In this document: positions 55,034 through 63,976 of the stretch, piece after piece
How the letters are laid out: the number at the start of each line of letters is the position of its first letter
Numbering within the stretch: position 1 is the stretch's first letter
Assembly (NCBI RefSeq): GCF_003097355.1
Contig: NZ_PYUI01000011.1
Location: 62,001-126,000, forward strand
DNA from: Arthrobacter sp. H-02-3
GTDB lineage: Bacteria; Actinomycetota; Actinomycetes; Actinomycetales; Micrococcaceae
DNA length: 64,000 nt
Direction of reading: 5' to 3'
The notes under the pieces: model-generated
What the model saw: the letters and a program-made list of their open reading frames with translations, nothing else
What the model was told of the DNA's origin: nothing
Database searches by the model: none
Position numbers and translations under genes: made by a program

Positions 55034-55202
55034 GCCAGCCTAAGGAACTTGTACGCGCAAAGGAATGAAAGTCCCGGACCGGCGTGAGGTTGTGGCCAAA
55101 CGGTAACCATTTGTCACAGGCCGCATTGACACATCCGGCGCACGGCCATCGATCTTCTCCACACTTCACGCAAAGGTTCCCGACGGCTGACAGAATAGCG
55201 GT

Positions 55203-56096
55203 ATGACTTCACCCGAGACTTCCCCTGTGCTGGCGCTGCTGCTCGACGTCGACGGTCCGGTCGCGAGCCCGGTCACCCGCGATGTGCAGCCCGGCATCAT
55301 TGCGGACCTGTTGGCCCTGGCCGCCGCCGGCGTACCGGTCATCTTCAACACCGGGCGATCGGACACGTTCATCCGCGAGCAGGTCATGGAACCGATGATC
55401 GCCGCCGGCATGCCCGCCGGCACCGTCATCCACGCCATTTGCGAAAAGGGCGCCGTCTGGTTCAGCTACACGGCCGAAGGCCCCGGCACTGTCCACGTCG
55501 ACCGCGAGCTCGCCATCCCGCAGGCCTTCGGCGACGACGTCCGCCGCCTGGTCGCCGAGGACTACTCCGCCCACATGTTCTACGACGAAACCAAGCGCGC
55601 CATGGTCTCCGTGGAGCAGCATATCGCCGTCGCCAACCCGGACTACCGGGCCGAGCAGGAACTCTTCGACGCCGACGCCATGAACCTCATGGCCCGGCAC
55701 GGGCTCGGCGTGGTGCGGCTGGACCACCACGTCCCCGATTCGGATGACCAGATCGACTTCCGCGTCGACCCGACCATCATCTCCACCGATATCGAGTCGG
55801 TGCGGCTGGGCAAGGATCTGGGCGCCAGCCGGGCGGTGGAGTTCCTGGCCGCCCAGGGCATCACACCGCAGGCCTGGCGCACGGTGGGCGACTCCCGCAC
55901 GGACTACGCCATGGCCGACTGGCTGCACCACAATGACCACGCCGTGAAGCATGTGGACGTCCGGCCGGCGGACGGCATCCCGGTCAAACCCTACGAGGTC
56001 CTCACCGCTGCCGACCTCGGGCTCGGCGAGGACGTGATCCACGACGACGCCGGTGCCGCCTTCCTGCGCCACTGGCTGGCCGTCGTCACCGGCTGA
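55203..56096 (+). CDS. HAD-superfamily hydrolase
   Basis: A 297-residue Cof/sucrose-phosphatase-like HAD protein. Motif I LLLDVDGPVA (D-x-D-G, about 12-21), motif II FNTGRSD, and motif III/IV AWRTVGDSRTDYAMADWL with the acidic pair. Probably a Mg-dependent phosphatase; substrate unknown. CAGAAT 6 nt before ATG suggests a leaderless start. Confidence 0.85.
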   Translation: MTSPETSPVLALLLDVDGPVASPVTRDVQPGIIADLLALAAAGVPVIFNTGRSDTFIREQVMEPMIAAGMPAGTVIHAICEKGAVWFSYTAEGPGTVHVDRELAIPQAFGDDVRRLVAEDYSAHMFYDETKRAMVSVEQHIAVANPDYRAEQELFDADAMNLMARHGLGVVRLDHHVPDSDDQIDFRVDPTIISTDIESVRLGKDLGASRAVEFLAAQGITPQAWRTVGDSRTDYAMADWLHHNDHAVKHVDVRPADGIPVKPYEVLTAADLGLGEDVIHDDAGAAFLRHWLAVVTG

Positions 56097-56224
56097 GGTC
56101 CGCTGCCGCCGCTTTCTGCGCGGCCACACACGCGCCCGGTGCGAGCGGGATTCCGCGGCAATTTTGAGGGCCGCGTTATCATGCAAGTAGATATCAACGC
56201 ACTCAAAGAAACGGGAGATCCGAC

Positions 56225-57814
56225 ATCACCGACGCAGCGATCCAAGACGAGATTTACTATGGCAGCCAGGCATCCGAGGACGCCCACGCCGAGGTCACGT
56301 CGGCGGCCGCAGTCGCCAGATTCCGGACCCGCTCCGACGTCGTCCGCCACCGCGGCCGGTATGCGCTGATCAATGAGAACCGCACGCCGTATCAGGCCAT
56401 GGTCGAAGACCTCATGTTCCTGCGGTCAGTTCTGGCCGGCGCAGGCCTCGGCTACCTGCTGGTCCGCGGCAACAACCACCGCCCGGTGATCGCCGTCGAC
56501 TGGAAGGACCGCAAGGTGCTGCGCGACGCCCTCGTCGAAGCGTGCCGCGACGAGCCCTTCTACTCCATGAGCGTGGACGCAAAGAAGAAGTCCTCCGTGC
56601 TGGTGGCCGACGGCGAACTCTCGCCGAACCGCCAGGCCCGGATCTTCCGGCTGTACCGCCCCCGGGTGGAACCGGAGGGCGGCTTCGAGTTCGGCGCTTC
56701 CGCCGGCGTCCAGCTGGAGCTCTGGAGCTTCGAAGGCGACCAGCTGATCCTCCCGATCGAGAACTCCCTGACGCGCCGCACCCTGCTCGCCCAGGACGCC
56801 GTGCGCGGCACAGTGGAACGCTACGGCCACACATGGCCCACCATCGAGAACATGTTCGCGGACCACGCCAGCGACATCAGCTTCGACATCGACCTCGTGT
56901 TCTCCTGGGTGGACGGAAGTTCCCCCGAGTACATCGCGGCCCGTCGGGCCCGGATGGCCGGCGTCGTGGTGGGCGAGGGCGATGACCACGAGGCCCGCTT
57001 CCGCCAGATCGACGAGCTCAAGTACGCCCTGCGCTCGGTCTACATGTTTGCGCCGTGGATCCGCAGGATCTTCATCGCCACCGACTCCCCCGCACCGGCA
57101 TGGCTGGCGGACCACCCGAGCGTCACGATTGTCCGCAGCGAAGAGTTCTTCGCCGACCCCTCGGTCCTCCCGACGCACAATTCGCAGGCCGTGGAGTGCC
57201 AGCTGCACCACATCGAGGGGCTCTCCGAGCACTTCCTGTATTCCAATGACGACATGTTCTTTGGCCGGGCCGTGGGACCGGACATGTTCTTCACCCCGGG
57301 CGGGATTACGAAGTTTATTGAGGCCGAGACGCGGATCGGGCTGGGCGACAACGACGCCGAACGCAGCGGCTTTGAGAACGCCGCCCGGGTGAACCGCAAG
57401 CTGCTCTGGGACCGCTTCGGGCGCATCACCACCCGGCACCTGGAGCACACGGCGGCCCCCTTGCGGCGCAGCGTAGTGGAGCAAATGGAACAGGAGTTCC
57501 CGGCCGAGTTCGCCAAGACCGCCGCGAGCACGTTCCGGGCCGCGGACAACATCTCCGTGACCAACTCGTTCTACCACTACTACGCGCTGCTCACGGGCCG
57601 CGCCGTGACCCAGACGGCTGCCAAGGTGAAGTATGTGGACACCACAGCCCGGGCAGGACTGAACTACCTGCCCAAGCTCCTGGCCAAGCGGAACATGGAC
57701 TTCTTCTGCCTCAACGACGGCAGCTTCCCGGAAGTCCCGGCGGAAGAGCGCGCCGAACTGGTCACGGATTTCCTGGAGAAGTACTACCCCATCAAGGCGC
57801 CCTGGGAAAAGTAG
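56225..57814 (+). CDS. Stealth-family phosphotransferase with apparent ATC start
   Basis: A 529-residue Stealth protein (capsule/teichoic-type hexose-1-phosphate transferase). CR1 DIDLVFSWVDGSSPEY; CR2 RQIDELKYALRSVYMFAPWI, RRIFIATDSPAPAWL; CR3 and CR4 follow (HFLYSNDDMFFGRAVGPDMF, NSFYHYYALL). The first ATG (56399) would drop about 58 codons with strong coding bias that include the conserved YYGSQASEDAHAEV and RHRGRYALINENRTPYQAM regions. In that frame there is no ATG, GTG or TTG between a stop at 56165 and 56399. ATC 56225 (encoding MTDAAIQDEIYYG) lies 7 nt after GGGAG. Alternatives are a start at 56399 or a sequence error. Confidence 0.82.
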   Translation: MTDAAIQDEIYYGSQASEDAHAEVTSAAAVARFRTRSDVVRHRGRYALINENRTPYQAMVEDLMFLRSVLAGAGLGYLLVRGNNHRPVIAVDWKDRKVLRDALVEACRDEPFYSMSVDAKKKSSVLVADGELSPNRQARIFRLYRPRVEPEGGFEFGASAGVQLELWSFEGDQLILPIENSLTRRTLLAQDAVRGTVERYGHTWPTIENMFADHASDISFDIDLVFSWVDGSSPEYIAARRARMAGVVVGEGDDHEARFRQIDELKYALRSVYMFAPWIRRIFIATDSPAPAWLADHPSVTIVRSEEFFADPSVLPTHNSQAVECQLHHIEGLSEHFLYSNDDMFFGRAVGPDMFFTPGGITKFIEAETRIGLGDNDAERSGFENAARVNRKLLWDRFGRITTRHLEHTAAPLRRSVVEQMEQEFPAEFAKTAASTFRAADNISVTNSFYHYYALLTGRAVTQTAAKVKYVDTTARAGLNYLPKLLAKRNMDFFCLNDGSFPEVPAEERAELVTDFLEKYYPIKAPWEK

Positions 57815-57898
57815 CCAAGGGAGCAGCGGCCCGGGGCGAACCGCGGGGCAAGAGTTGCGGGCTGTGCCCGCAGACCGGTGAACCAGCAGTGCGGCGAA

Positions 57899-58840
57899 TC
57901 AGTTCAGGGTGGTGTACCTGCGGTGCGCCGGCGTCCGGGACGGCGCTTCGAGCTGGGCCTGCTCCGGAATGGTGATCCCCGCGGCCGCGAGCCGCCGCTG
58001 GACTTCTGCCGGAGGGACGAGTTCGCCGACTGCCGGGGTGTCGCCAAGCAGCACCACGGAGTGCACGATCGTGTGCTCGTAGACATGGACCAGGTTGAAC
58101 GCCTGCCCGCCGTCGCGCCCGCGTGTGCCGCCCACAGCAACATTCAGGTCCTGTGTGTAGCACGTCGCAGATGCCACGGACACGGGGATGCCGGCGAACG
58201 TTGCGGTGGTCGAGTAGTGCAGGTGACCGCCCAGGATGGCACGGACATCGGAGTTGCGCAGGACTCCAGCAAGCGCCGACTGTCCCCGGAGTTCCACCAG
58301 CACGGCAAGGTCCAGCACGGACGGTACCGGCGGGTGGTGCAGGGCGAGGATGGTCCCGTCCGGGGCCGGGGTGGCGAGTTCGGCGGCGAGCCAGTCCAGC
58401 TGGTCCTGGCTCAGTTCGCCATGGTGGAAGCCGGGCACGGAGGTGTCCAGGGTGATGATGCGCAGCCCGTTGACGAAGTAGCTGTGATCCACCGGGGCGT
58501 CGTTGTCGGCCTGGTCCAGGAGCCCGGCCCGGAAATTGGCCCGGTCGTCGTGATTGCCCATCGCCCAGATGACCTTCGCTCCCATGGCCTTGCACGCAGG
58601 CTCCACGATGGCACGGAGCTTGGCGTAGGCTTCCGGTTCGCCGAGGTCGGCGAGGTCGCCGGTGAAGATCACGGCTTCGGGGCGTGCACCTGAGGCGTGG
58701 ACCTCGTCGAAGAGTTGCTGGAGCAGGGCTTCGCTGTCAACGACGCCGTACAGGGGTTGCGGACCCCCCAGCAGGTGGGGGTCGCTCAGATGAAGTAGGA
58801 AATGACGTGGCCGGGGGTGCTCGGCCTCGATGCGCTCCAT
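57899..58840 (-). CDS. cpdA: Metallophosphoesterase, CpdA-like cyclic nucleotide phosphodiesterase
   Basis: A 313-residue calcineurin-like phosphoesterase. All metal motifs are present: D20-x-H22 in LSDPHL, GDLAD, GNHDDR, and GGHLHYS near the C-terminal part. The length and [12 protein letters not shown] opening fit class III 3',5'-cAMP phosphodiesterases. The remaining C-terminal tail is variable. Confidence 0.87.
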   Translation of the reverse strand: MERIEAEHPRPRHFLLHLSDPHLLGGPQPLYGVVDSEALLQQLFDEVHASGARPEAVIFTGDLADLGEPEAYAKLRAIVEPACKAMGAKVIWAMGNHDDRANFRAGLLDQADNDAPVDHSYFVNGLRIITLDTSVPGFHHGELSQDQLDWLAAELATPAPDGTILALHHPPVPSVLDLAVLVELRGQSALAGVLRNSDVRAILGGHLHYSTTATFAGIPVSVASATCYTQDLNVAVGGTRGRDGGQAFNLVHVYEHTIVHSVVLLGDTPAVGELVPPAEVQRRLAAAGITIPEQAQLEAPSRTPAHRRYTTLN

Positions 58841-59076
58841 TGCTACCTTCTTGGTTGGGTGGAAGCGGTGCCTCCAGTGTCCCTCTCAGTAAGGACTATC
58901 CAACCAGACATTGGGCAAACAATGTAAAAACTCGGTCACGCATATTCAAAAATCGCAGGTTAACAGATGGCCGCCCCTCACATGCTCCAGACGGCATATT
59001 AAGGCGGAGGCAGCCCGGCGGCACACCGAAGCCCAGCTCAGCGGGGCAACGGCAGTGCCGCCGGGTTCCGGGCCTG

Positions 59077-60288
59077 CTAGCTCAGATACCCATTGGGGTT
59101 GAGCACGAACTTCGTCGCCGCGCCGGCGTCGAATTCGGCGTAACCTTTCGGAGCATCCTCCAGGGCAATCGCTTTCGCGTTGACGTTCTTGGCGATGTGC
59201 ACCTTGTCATGCAGGATGGCCATCATCAGCTGCCGGTTGTACTTCATGACTGGACACTGTCCCGTGGTGAAGCTGAGCGACTTTGCCCAGCCCGTTCCAA
59301 GGCTGAGCGAGAGAGAGCCCTTCTTCGCGGCCTCGTCCACGCCGCCCGGATCACCGGTGACGTAGAGCCCCGGAATACCCAGGGCGCCGCCGGCGGCCGT
59401 CACTTCCATCAGCGAGTTCAGGACGGTAGCGGGGGCTTCATGCGCCCCGGCCCCGTGACCCTTGGCCTCAAATCCCACCGCGTCCACGCCACAATCGACT
59501 TCCGGTACGCCCAGAAGCTGCTCGATTTGCTCGGCCGGACCGCCCTTGCTTAGGTCGATGGTCTCGCAGCCGAAGCTGCGTGCCTGCGCCAGGCGGTCCG
59601 CGTTCATGTCACCCACAATCACGACGGCGGCACCCAGGAGCTGGGCACTGGTCGCCGCGGCGAGTCCCACAGGCCCTGCGCCGGCCACATATACGGTGGA
59701 CCCGACGCCGACGCCTGCGGTGACCGCGCCATGGAATCCGGTCGGGAAGATGTCCGAGAGCATGGTCAGGTCCATCATCTTTTCGAGGGCCTGATCCTTG
59801 TCCGGGAACTTCAACAGGTTCCAGTCGGCATACGGCACAAGGACGTAGTTGGCCTGGCCGCCTACCCAGCCGCCCATGTCCACGTAGCCGTAGGCGCTAC
59901 CCGGACGGTCCGGATTAACGTTCAGGCAGATGCCGGTCTTGCGCTCTTTGCAGTTCCGGCAGCGCCCGCAGGCGATGTTGAAGGGGACGGAACAGATGTC
60001 CCCCACTTTGATGAATTCAACATCGGGCCCCACTTCGACCACCTCGCCGGTGATCTCGTGGCCCAGCACCAGGTCGGGGGGAGCTGTGGTGCGCCCCCGG
60101 ACCATGTGCTGGTCTGAGCCGCAAATATTCGTGGCAACGGTTTTGAGGATTACGCCATGGCGCACCGAACGGCCCACGTTGGCGGGGTTGACCCCCGGAC
60201 CGTCCTTGAGTTCAAAGGTGGGGTAGTCAATGTCGATCAGTTCGACCTTGCCCGGCCCCTTGTAGGCAACGGCTTTGTTCCCTGTCAT
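59077..60288 (-). CDS. fdhA: Glutathione-independent formaldehyde dehydrogenase
   Basis: A 403-residue zinc-containing medium-chain dehydrogenase of the FdhA type. Catalytic Zn site C in NICGSDQH and the LGHEITGEVVEVG histidine; structural Zn loop CGRCRNCKERKTGICLN; Rossmann AGAGPVGLAAA. It oxidises formaldehyde with tightly bound NAD. The C-terminal KSLSFTTGQCPVMKYNRQLM block is specific for this branch. ATG preceded by AGGAGGAAAT. Confidence 0.93.
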   Translation of the reverse strand: MTGNKAVAYKGPGKVELIDIDYPTFELKDGPGVNPANVGRSVRHGVILKTVATNICGSDQHMVRGRTTAPPDLVLGHEITGEVVEVGPDVEFIKVGDICSVPFNIACGRCRNCKERKTGICLNVNPDRPGSAYGYVDMGGWVGGQANYVLVPYADWNLLKFPDKDQALEKMMDLTMLSDIFPTGFHGAVTAGVGVGSTVYVAGAGPVGLAAATSAQLLGAAVVIVGDMNADRLAQARSFGCETIDLSKGGPAEQIEQLLGVPEVDCGVDAVGFEAKGHGAGAHEAPATVLNSLMEVTAAGGALGIPGLYVTGDPGGVDEAAKKGSLSLSLGTGWAKSLSFTTGQCPVMKYNRQLMMAILHDKVHIAKNVNAKAIALEDAPKGYAEFDAGAATKFVLNPNGYLS

Positions 60289-60460
60289 CTATTTCCTCCT
60301 GCATTCACGAGCCCCGGTCTGGGCGCCCTGGTGTGATTCACGAAGTTCTTTGATGCGCCCTCCACAGGGGCACCGTGACCGCACTGCCGACGGTCTGCCG
60401 CCAGGGATGACTGTGCCGCGGGGATGCCCGGAATGTTGGAGGGTCTGGCCAGTCTAGGCG

Positions 60461-60474
60461 CTAAGCATGCTTAG
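60461..60474. promoter_or_regulatory. 14-bp perfect palindrome upstream of fdhA
   Basis: CTAAGCATGCTTAG is self-complementary, 173 bp before fdhA and 41 bp after the gpx stop. It may be an operator for fdhA, or part of a repeat. Confidence 0.45.
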
Positions 60475-60514
60475 GGATAGGGGTCGATTTCCTCTGGAAG
60501 CCGGGCCGTCCGAT

Positions 60515-61000
60515 TCAGCCGAGGGCCGACTGGACAGCTTCTATGATTTCCGGTGCGTCCGGCTCCACCGTGGGTGCGAAGCGGGCGATGATGTCGCCGT
60601 CGCGGTTCACTAGGAACTTCTCGAAGTTCCACTTCACCAGGCCCGGCAGGAGCCCGTTCTTGAACTTGGTGAGCTCGGCGTAGAGCGGGTGCTGGTCCTT
60701 GCCCCGGACGTTGGCCTTGGCGGTCAGCGGGAAGGTCACGCCGAAGTTGCGCTGGCAGAATTCGGCGATCTCGGCGTCGGGCCCGGGCTCCTGCCCCGCG
60801 AACTGGTTGCACGGGACGCCTAGGACCTGAAACCCCTGGTCGCGGAACTTGTTGTGCAGCGCCTCAAGCCCCGCGTATTGGGGCGTGAAACCGCACTGTG
60901 ATGCCACGTTCACCACCAGCACCACCTCCCCCTTGAAGCGGCCGAAGTCGGTCCCGGTGCCGTCGATGAGGGTCAGGGGAATGGAGTGCAGAGCGGTCAT
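60515..61000 (-). CDS. Glutathione peroxidase-family thiol peroxidase
   Basis: A 161-residue cysteine-type Gpx. Peroxidatic C36 in NVASQCGFTPQY, resolving CNQFAGQEPG with the catalytic Gln, and the WNFEKFLV Trp-Asn pair. Actinobacterial members generally use thioredoxin rather than glutathione. About 230 bp from fdhA on the same strand. Confidence 0.93.
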   Translation of the reverse strand: MTALHSIPLTLIDGTGTDFGRFKGEVVLVVNVASQCGFTPQYAGLEALHNKFRDQGFQVLGVPCNQFAGQEPGPDAEIAEFCQRNFGVTFPLTAKANVRGKDQHPLYAELTKFKNGLLPGLVKWNFEKFLVNRDGDIIARFAPTVEPDAPEIIEAVQSALG

Positions 61001-61172
61001 GGGTGCGTCCTCGCGGTGTCGGTGGTCCGAAGCAGGGCCCGGAACTGGTCACCAGTGTAATTCGGCGCCGACGCGTGCAGGTATGGGTGTGCCTCCCGGG
61101 CAGGGGTCGAGGGCCGAAGCTGGCCACCTGCCCCGAACCCGGAGGCGTGTTCCGGGAAAGTCCGCCGGGCGG

Positions 61173-62507
61173 CTAGCGGGTCGGCGTTGCGGTCGGCGTT
61201 GCGGTGGTTTTTGTCGTGGTTTTTGTGGTGGCGGACTGCGTGGTGGTGGCCGGCGCAGGGTCCCCCGTGGGTGCGGTGACCGGTGCCGGCGCCAGGGGTT
61301 TGGCTGGCGGGGCCGACGTCTTGGCGGCGGCCTCGGTCGCGCTGGGAGAAGCCGATGCGGTTGTCGGGGCCGGTGCAGACGTCGTCGCGGAGGCGGTCTT
61401 CATCGGCGTCGGCGTAGGCGTGGCGGTCGGCGTCGGGGTGGCGGTTTTCGTCGGCGTCGGGGTGGCAGTCGGCGTCGGGGAGGCGGTCTTCGTCGGCGTC
61501 GGGGTGGCAGTCGGCGTCGGGGAGGCGGTCTTCGTCGGGGAGGCGGTCTTCGTCGGCGTCGGGGGACTCGTGGACGGCTTGGCCGCCACAGCGGCAGGCT
61601 GTTCTTGAAGACCGCCGGCCACCACGTGGGTCAGGTCCTCCCGGACGGGAATCGCCCATCCAAGCCCTGCGTTGGCTGGATTGCCGGCGTCGGGCGCGTA
61701 ACTGGTCAGTTCGATCGGGCCGAGCTGGTCCACCTGCTTGATGGGGATGAACTTCCAGCCCATCGGGTCGGTGTGAGCGCCGTTGAGGATGGTTTCGAAA
61801 TGAAGGTGGCAGCCGGTTGAGGAGCCGGTAGTACCGACCAGGGCAATGACCTCCCCCACCCGCACGGAGTCGCCCTTCTTGACGGCAATCCCCTGGAGGT
61901 GGTTGTACGTGGTGATGAGACCGTTGCCATGGTCAATTTCCACCCGGTTCCCGCCGCCCCACGGGTGCCACCCGACGGCCCTCACCACACCGGCGTCGGC
62001 CGAGTAGACCCTGGTGCCGCAGGCGGCGGCGAAGTCCTGGCCCCAGTGGAATTCGCCGGCAACCCCCGTCAGGGGGCTGGTGCGCAGTCCGAACGGGGAG
62101 GACGGCACCAGGGTTTCCAGGGGGGCCATGAGGAACCCGGCCGCGGGCCGGCTCAGGCCCGCCGAGGCGACATTGAGCTCGCCGCCAACCCCTTCCTTGG
62201 TCACCGTTTCCACCGTGCTCCTGCTGAAGGCCACGAGCGCCTGGGGGTCCGCGGTCACAGCTCCTGGAGTCGCCGATGACGCGGCCGCGGGCCGCTGGGT
62301 AACCGGGTCGAGCGTTTCAGGTCCCACGGCGCCGGCGGCCGGCACTTCGACGGGCGCAACGTAGGACACGCTGGCGCCCAGTCCCTGAAAGCCGCCGAAT
62401 GTCAGAACGGCCAGGGACAGGCAGAGGCCTCCGGAAACGCAGCGCACGGCAATCGTCCGTGCCCTGGTTGATTGCTCACTCGATGAGTTTCCCCAGTGTT
62501 TTCCCAC
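61173..62507 (-). CDS. M23 peptidoglycan endopeptidase with Thr/Pro-rich tail
   Basis: A 444-residue secreted M23 (LytM-type) peptidase. The N-terminal hydrophobic segment (SGGLCLSLAVLTFGGFQGLG) is a signal sequence. M23 core: GEFHWGQDFAAACGTRVYSA (H-x(3)-D), and GCHLHFETILNG (H-x-H). The C-terminal 140 residues are Thr/Pro/Ala/Ser repeats (TPTPTKTASPTPTA-type), probably a wall-spanning linker. GTG 62507 is preceded by CGGGAG at proper spacing, better than the ATG at 62549. Confidence 0.88.
   Translation of the reverse strand: MGKHWGNSSSEQSTRARTIAVRCVSGGLCLSLAVLTFGGFQGLGASVSYVAPVEVPAAGAVGPETLDPVTQRPAAASSATPGAVTADPQALVAFSRSTVETVTKEGVGGELNVASAGLSRPAAGFLMAPLETLVPSSPFGLRTSPLTGVAGEFHWGQDFAAACGTRVYSADAGVVRAVGWHPWGGGNRVEIDHGNGLITTYNHLQGIAVKKGDSVRVGEVIALVGTTGSSTGCHLHFETILNGAHTDPMGWKFIPIKQVDQLGPIELTSYAPDAGNPANAGLGWAIPVREDLTHVVAGGLQEQPAAVAAKPSTSPPTPTKTASPTKTASPTPTATPTPTKTASPTPTATPTPTKTATPTPTATPTPTPMKTASATTSAPAPTTASASPSATEAAAKTSAPPAKPLAPAPVTAPTGDPAPATTTQSATTKTTTKTTATPTATPTR
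61391..61566. repeat. 42-bp tandem repeat inside the M23 gene
   Basis: About four copies (some shortened) of a 42-bp unit encoding a 14-residue Thr/Pro unit (KTASPTPTATPTPT). Subunits GGCGTCGGGG recur every 18-24 bp. Prone to slippage and length variation. Confidence 0.8.
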
Positions 62508-62570
62508 GATGTGACTCCCGCTATATGCCCGCCAGACCCCAATCTTCACGGACTTACCCCACTATGTGAC

Positions 62571-62590
62571 CACAGACCGCCGGGTCTGTG
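62571..62590. promoter_or_regulatory. Leader hairpin upstream of the M23 gene
   Basis: CACAGACC-GCCG-GGTCTGTG, perfect 8-bp stem 64 bp upstream of the M23 GTG. It could regulate the M23 message. It lacks conserved c-di-AMP (ydaO) riboswitch blocks. Confidence 0.35.
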
Positions 62591-62723
62591 AACCGTCGGT
62601 GGCCTCCTTTTGCGGCCGCACCCGGGGAACCGGGCCTGTCCCGAGTAGCGGGCCGACGGCGGCCCAGTAGTCCGCCGCGGACTTGCAGGTGCCGAGGACC
62701 CCGCAGCCGGGTAAGAATGGAGG

Positions 62724-63635
62724 ATGCGCAATGTCCTCAGGGAATGGCAGGCGGAACTCAAACAAACGTTCACCGGGACGCGCGACACCGTGCCTGAATG
62801 GGTGCCCCGGCTTGCCGAGGGAGACGACGCCGGCTACCACTTGCCAGGCTCCGCGGTCTGGACCGTGCACGGGGACATGCCAACCATCGTCGCGGGAATC
62901 CGGGCCCTGCTGATGCAGGCCCTCCATCCCGGGGCGCTGGCCGGGGTCCACGATCACTCCCGCTTCCGCGAAGACCCCCTGGGCCGGCTGGCGGGCACCA
63001 TCCGCTGGATTTTCACCGTTTCCTACGGCTCCACTGGCGCGGCCCGAGCGGCCTCAGACTGGGTGCTCCGGCTCCACCAGACGGTCCGGGGGGAATTCGT
63101 GGACGGCCACGGCGTCAGGCGCTCGTACGCGGCCAACGATCCCGAGCTGCTCCGCTGGGTCCACATTGCCTTCACCGACGCCTTCCTCTCGGCCCACAAG
63201 CTGTGGGGACGGCCGATTCCGGGCGGACCTGACGCGTATGTCCGTGAGTGGGCCCAGGCCGGCAGGCTCATGGGCGTGGAGGCCCCGCCTCTGAGCGAGG
63301 CGGAAATGCGGCAGCAACTGGACCGCTGGTACGACGACGGCGAGCTCCGCAGTGATGAAAGGGTCGCCGAGACGGTGGCTTTCATCCGTGATCCGCCTCT
63401 CCACCCGGTGCTCAGGCCTGGCTACCGGGTCCTGTTCGCGGCCGCCGTGGCCAGTCTCGAACCCAAATACCGCGAGATGCTGGGCCTCCGGACCGCGCGG
63501 CTGGGCCCGATCCCGCTGCCTGTGAGACTGGCTACGCGGGTCACCCTGGGCGTGGTGCACCTTGCCCTGGGCCGGATGGGCCCGAGCGAACAGGCCGCCC
63601 GGACCCGTCTGCGCCGGCTGGGCTACCTGGCCTGA
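62724..63635 (+). CDS. Oxygenase MpaB / DUF2236-family protein
   Basis: A 303-residue protein matching the DUF2236/latex-clearing-protein-like family (ER-bound oxygenase MpaB in fungi): LMQALHPGALAGVHDHSRFR, DPLGRLAGTIRWIFTVSYGS, ELLRWVHIAFTDAFLSAHKL. The His residues in ALHPGALAGVHDHS and WVHIAF are heme-ligand candidates in related proteins. Substrate unknown. TAAGAAT lies 5 nt upstream. Confidence 0.85.
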   Translation: MRNVLREWQAELKQTFTGTRDTVPEWVPRLAEGDDAGYHLPGSAVWTVHGDMPTIVAGIRALLMQALHPGALAGVHDHSRFREDPLGRLAGTIRWIFTVSYGSTGAARAASDWVLRLHQTVRGEFVDGHGVRRSYAANDPELLRWVHIAFTDAFLSAHKLWGRPIPGGPDAYVREWAQAGRLMGVEAPPLSEAEMRQQLDRWYDDGELRSDERVAETVAFIRDPPLHPVLRPGYRVLFAAAVASLEPKYREMLGLRTARLGPIPLPVRLATRVTLGVVHLALGRMGPSEQAARTRLRRLGYLA

Positions 63636-63798
63636 GACGGAGTGTGATGTGGTGCCGCTGGCGCGCGGCGCCCAATCCCGCCGGCGAAGCTACTCGCCCC
63701 CGACCTCAGGGCCCGTAAGAGCTGGGCAGCACGCAACTGACACGCCCAGAACAGACACACATTTTGTCCTATAACCCATAACCCAAGCCTGTGGACGC

Positions 63799-63828
63799 AA
63801 AAAGGCCCCGGTCCAATGGACCGGGGCC
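63799..63828 (-). terminator. Rho-independent terminator of tRNA-Ser
   Basis: GGCCCCGGTCC and GGACCGGGGCC form a perfect 11-bp stem with a 3-nt loop, followed on the minus strand by five T residues. It lies 6 bp after the tRNA. Confidence 0.93.
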
Positions 63829-63833
63829 AGCCG

Positions 63834-63918
63834 CGGAGAATGGGGGATTTGAACCCCCGAGGGCGTTAACCCAACACGCGTTCCAGGCGTGCGCCATAGG
63901 CCGCTAGGCGAATTCTCC
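63834..63918 (-). tRNA. tRNA-Ser(GGA)
   Basis: A class II tRNA. The acceptor arms GGAGAAT/ATTCTCC pair fully with discriminator G. The anticodon loop CTGGAAC is held by CACGC/GCGTG, giving anticodon GGA (codons UCC/UCU). It has a long variable arm, T-arm GGGGGTTCAAATCCCCC and no encoded CCA. Confidence 0.96.
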
Positions 63919-63946
63919 AGTTGCTTCTGAATCAAAAGCAGATACT

Positions 63947-63976
63947 AGAATACCTGAACTTTCCGGCATCGCCCAA
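63947..63976 (-). promoter_or_regulatory. Putative promoter of tRNA-Ser
   Basis: On the minus strand TTGGGC (63971-63976) is followed after 18 bp by TATTCT (63947-63952), about 30 bp before the tRNA 5' end. Plausible sigma-70-type promoter. Confidence 0.4.

Noticed and set aside
56181..56369. Frame beginning MQVDINALKETGD upstream of the Stealth gene
   Set aside because: It could join the Stealth frame only by a frameshift, and its continuation loses codon bias; an ATC start in the biased frame is simpler. A sequencing indel is still possible.
62508..62700. c-di-AMP (ydaO) riboswitch before the M23 peptidase
   Set aside because: Such switches often precede actinobacterial cell-wall hydrolases, but I find no conserved ydaO core blocks here, only one 8-bp hairpin.
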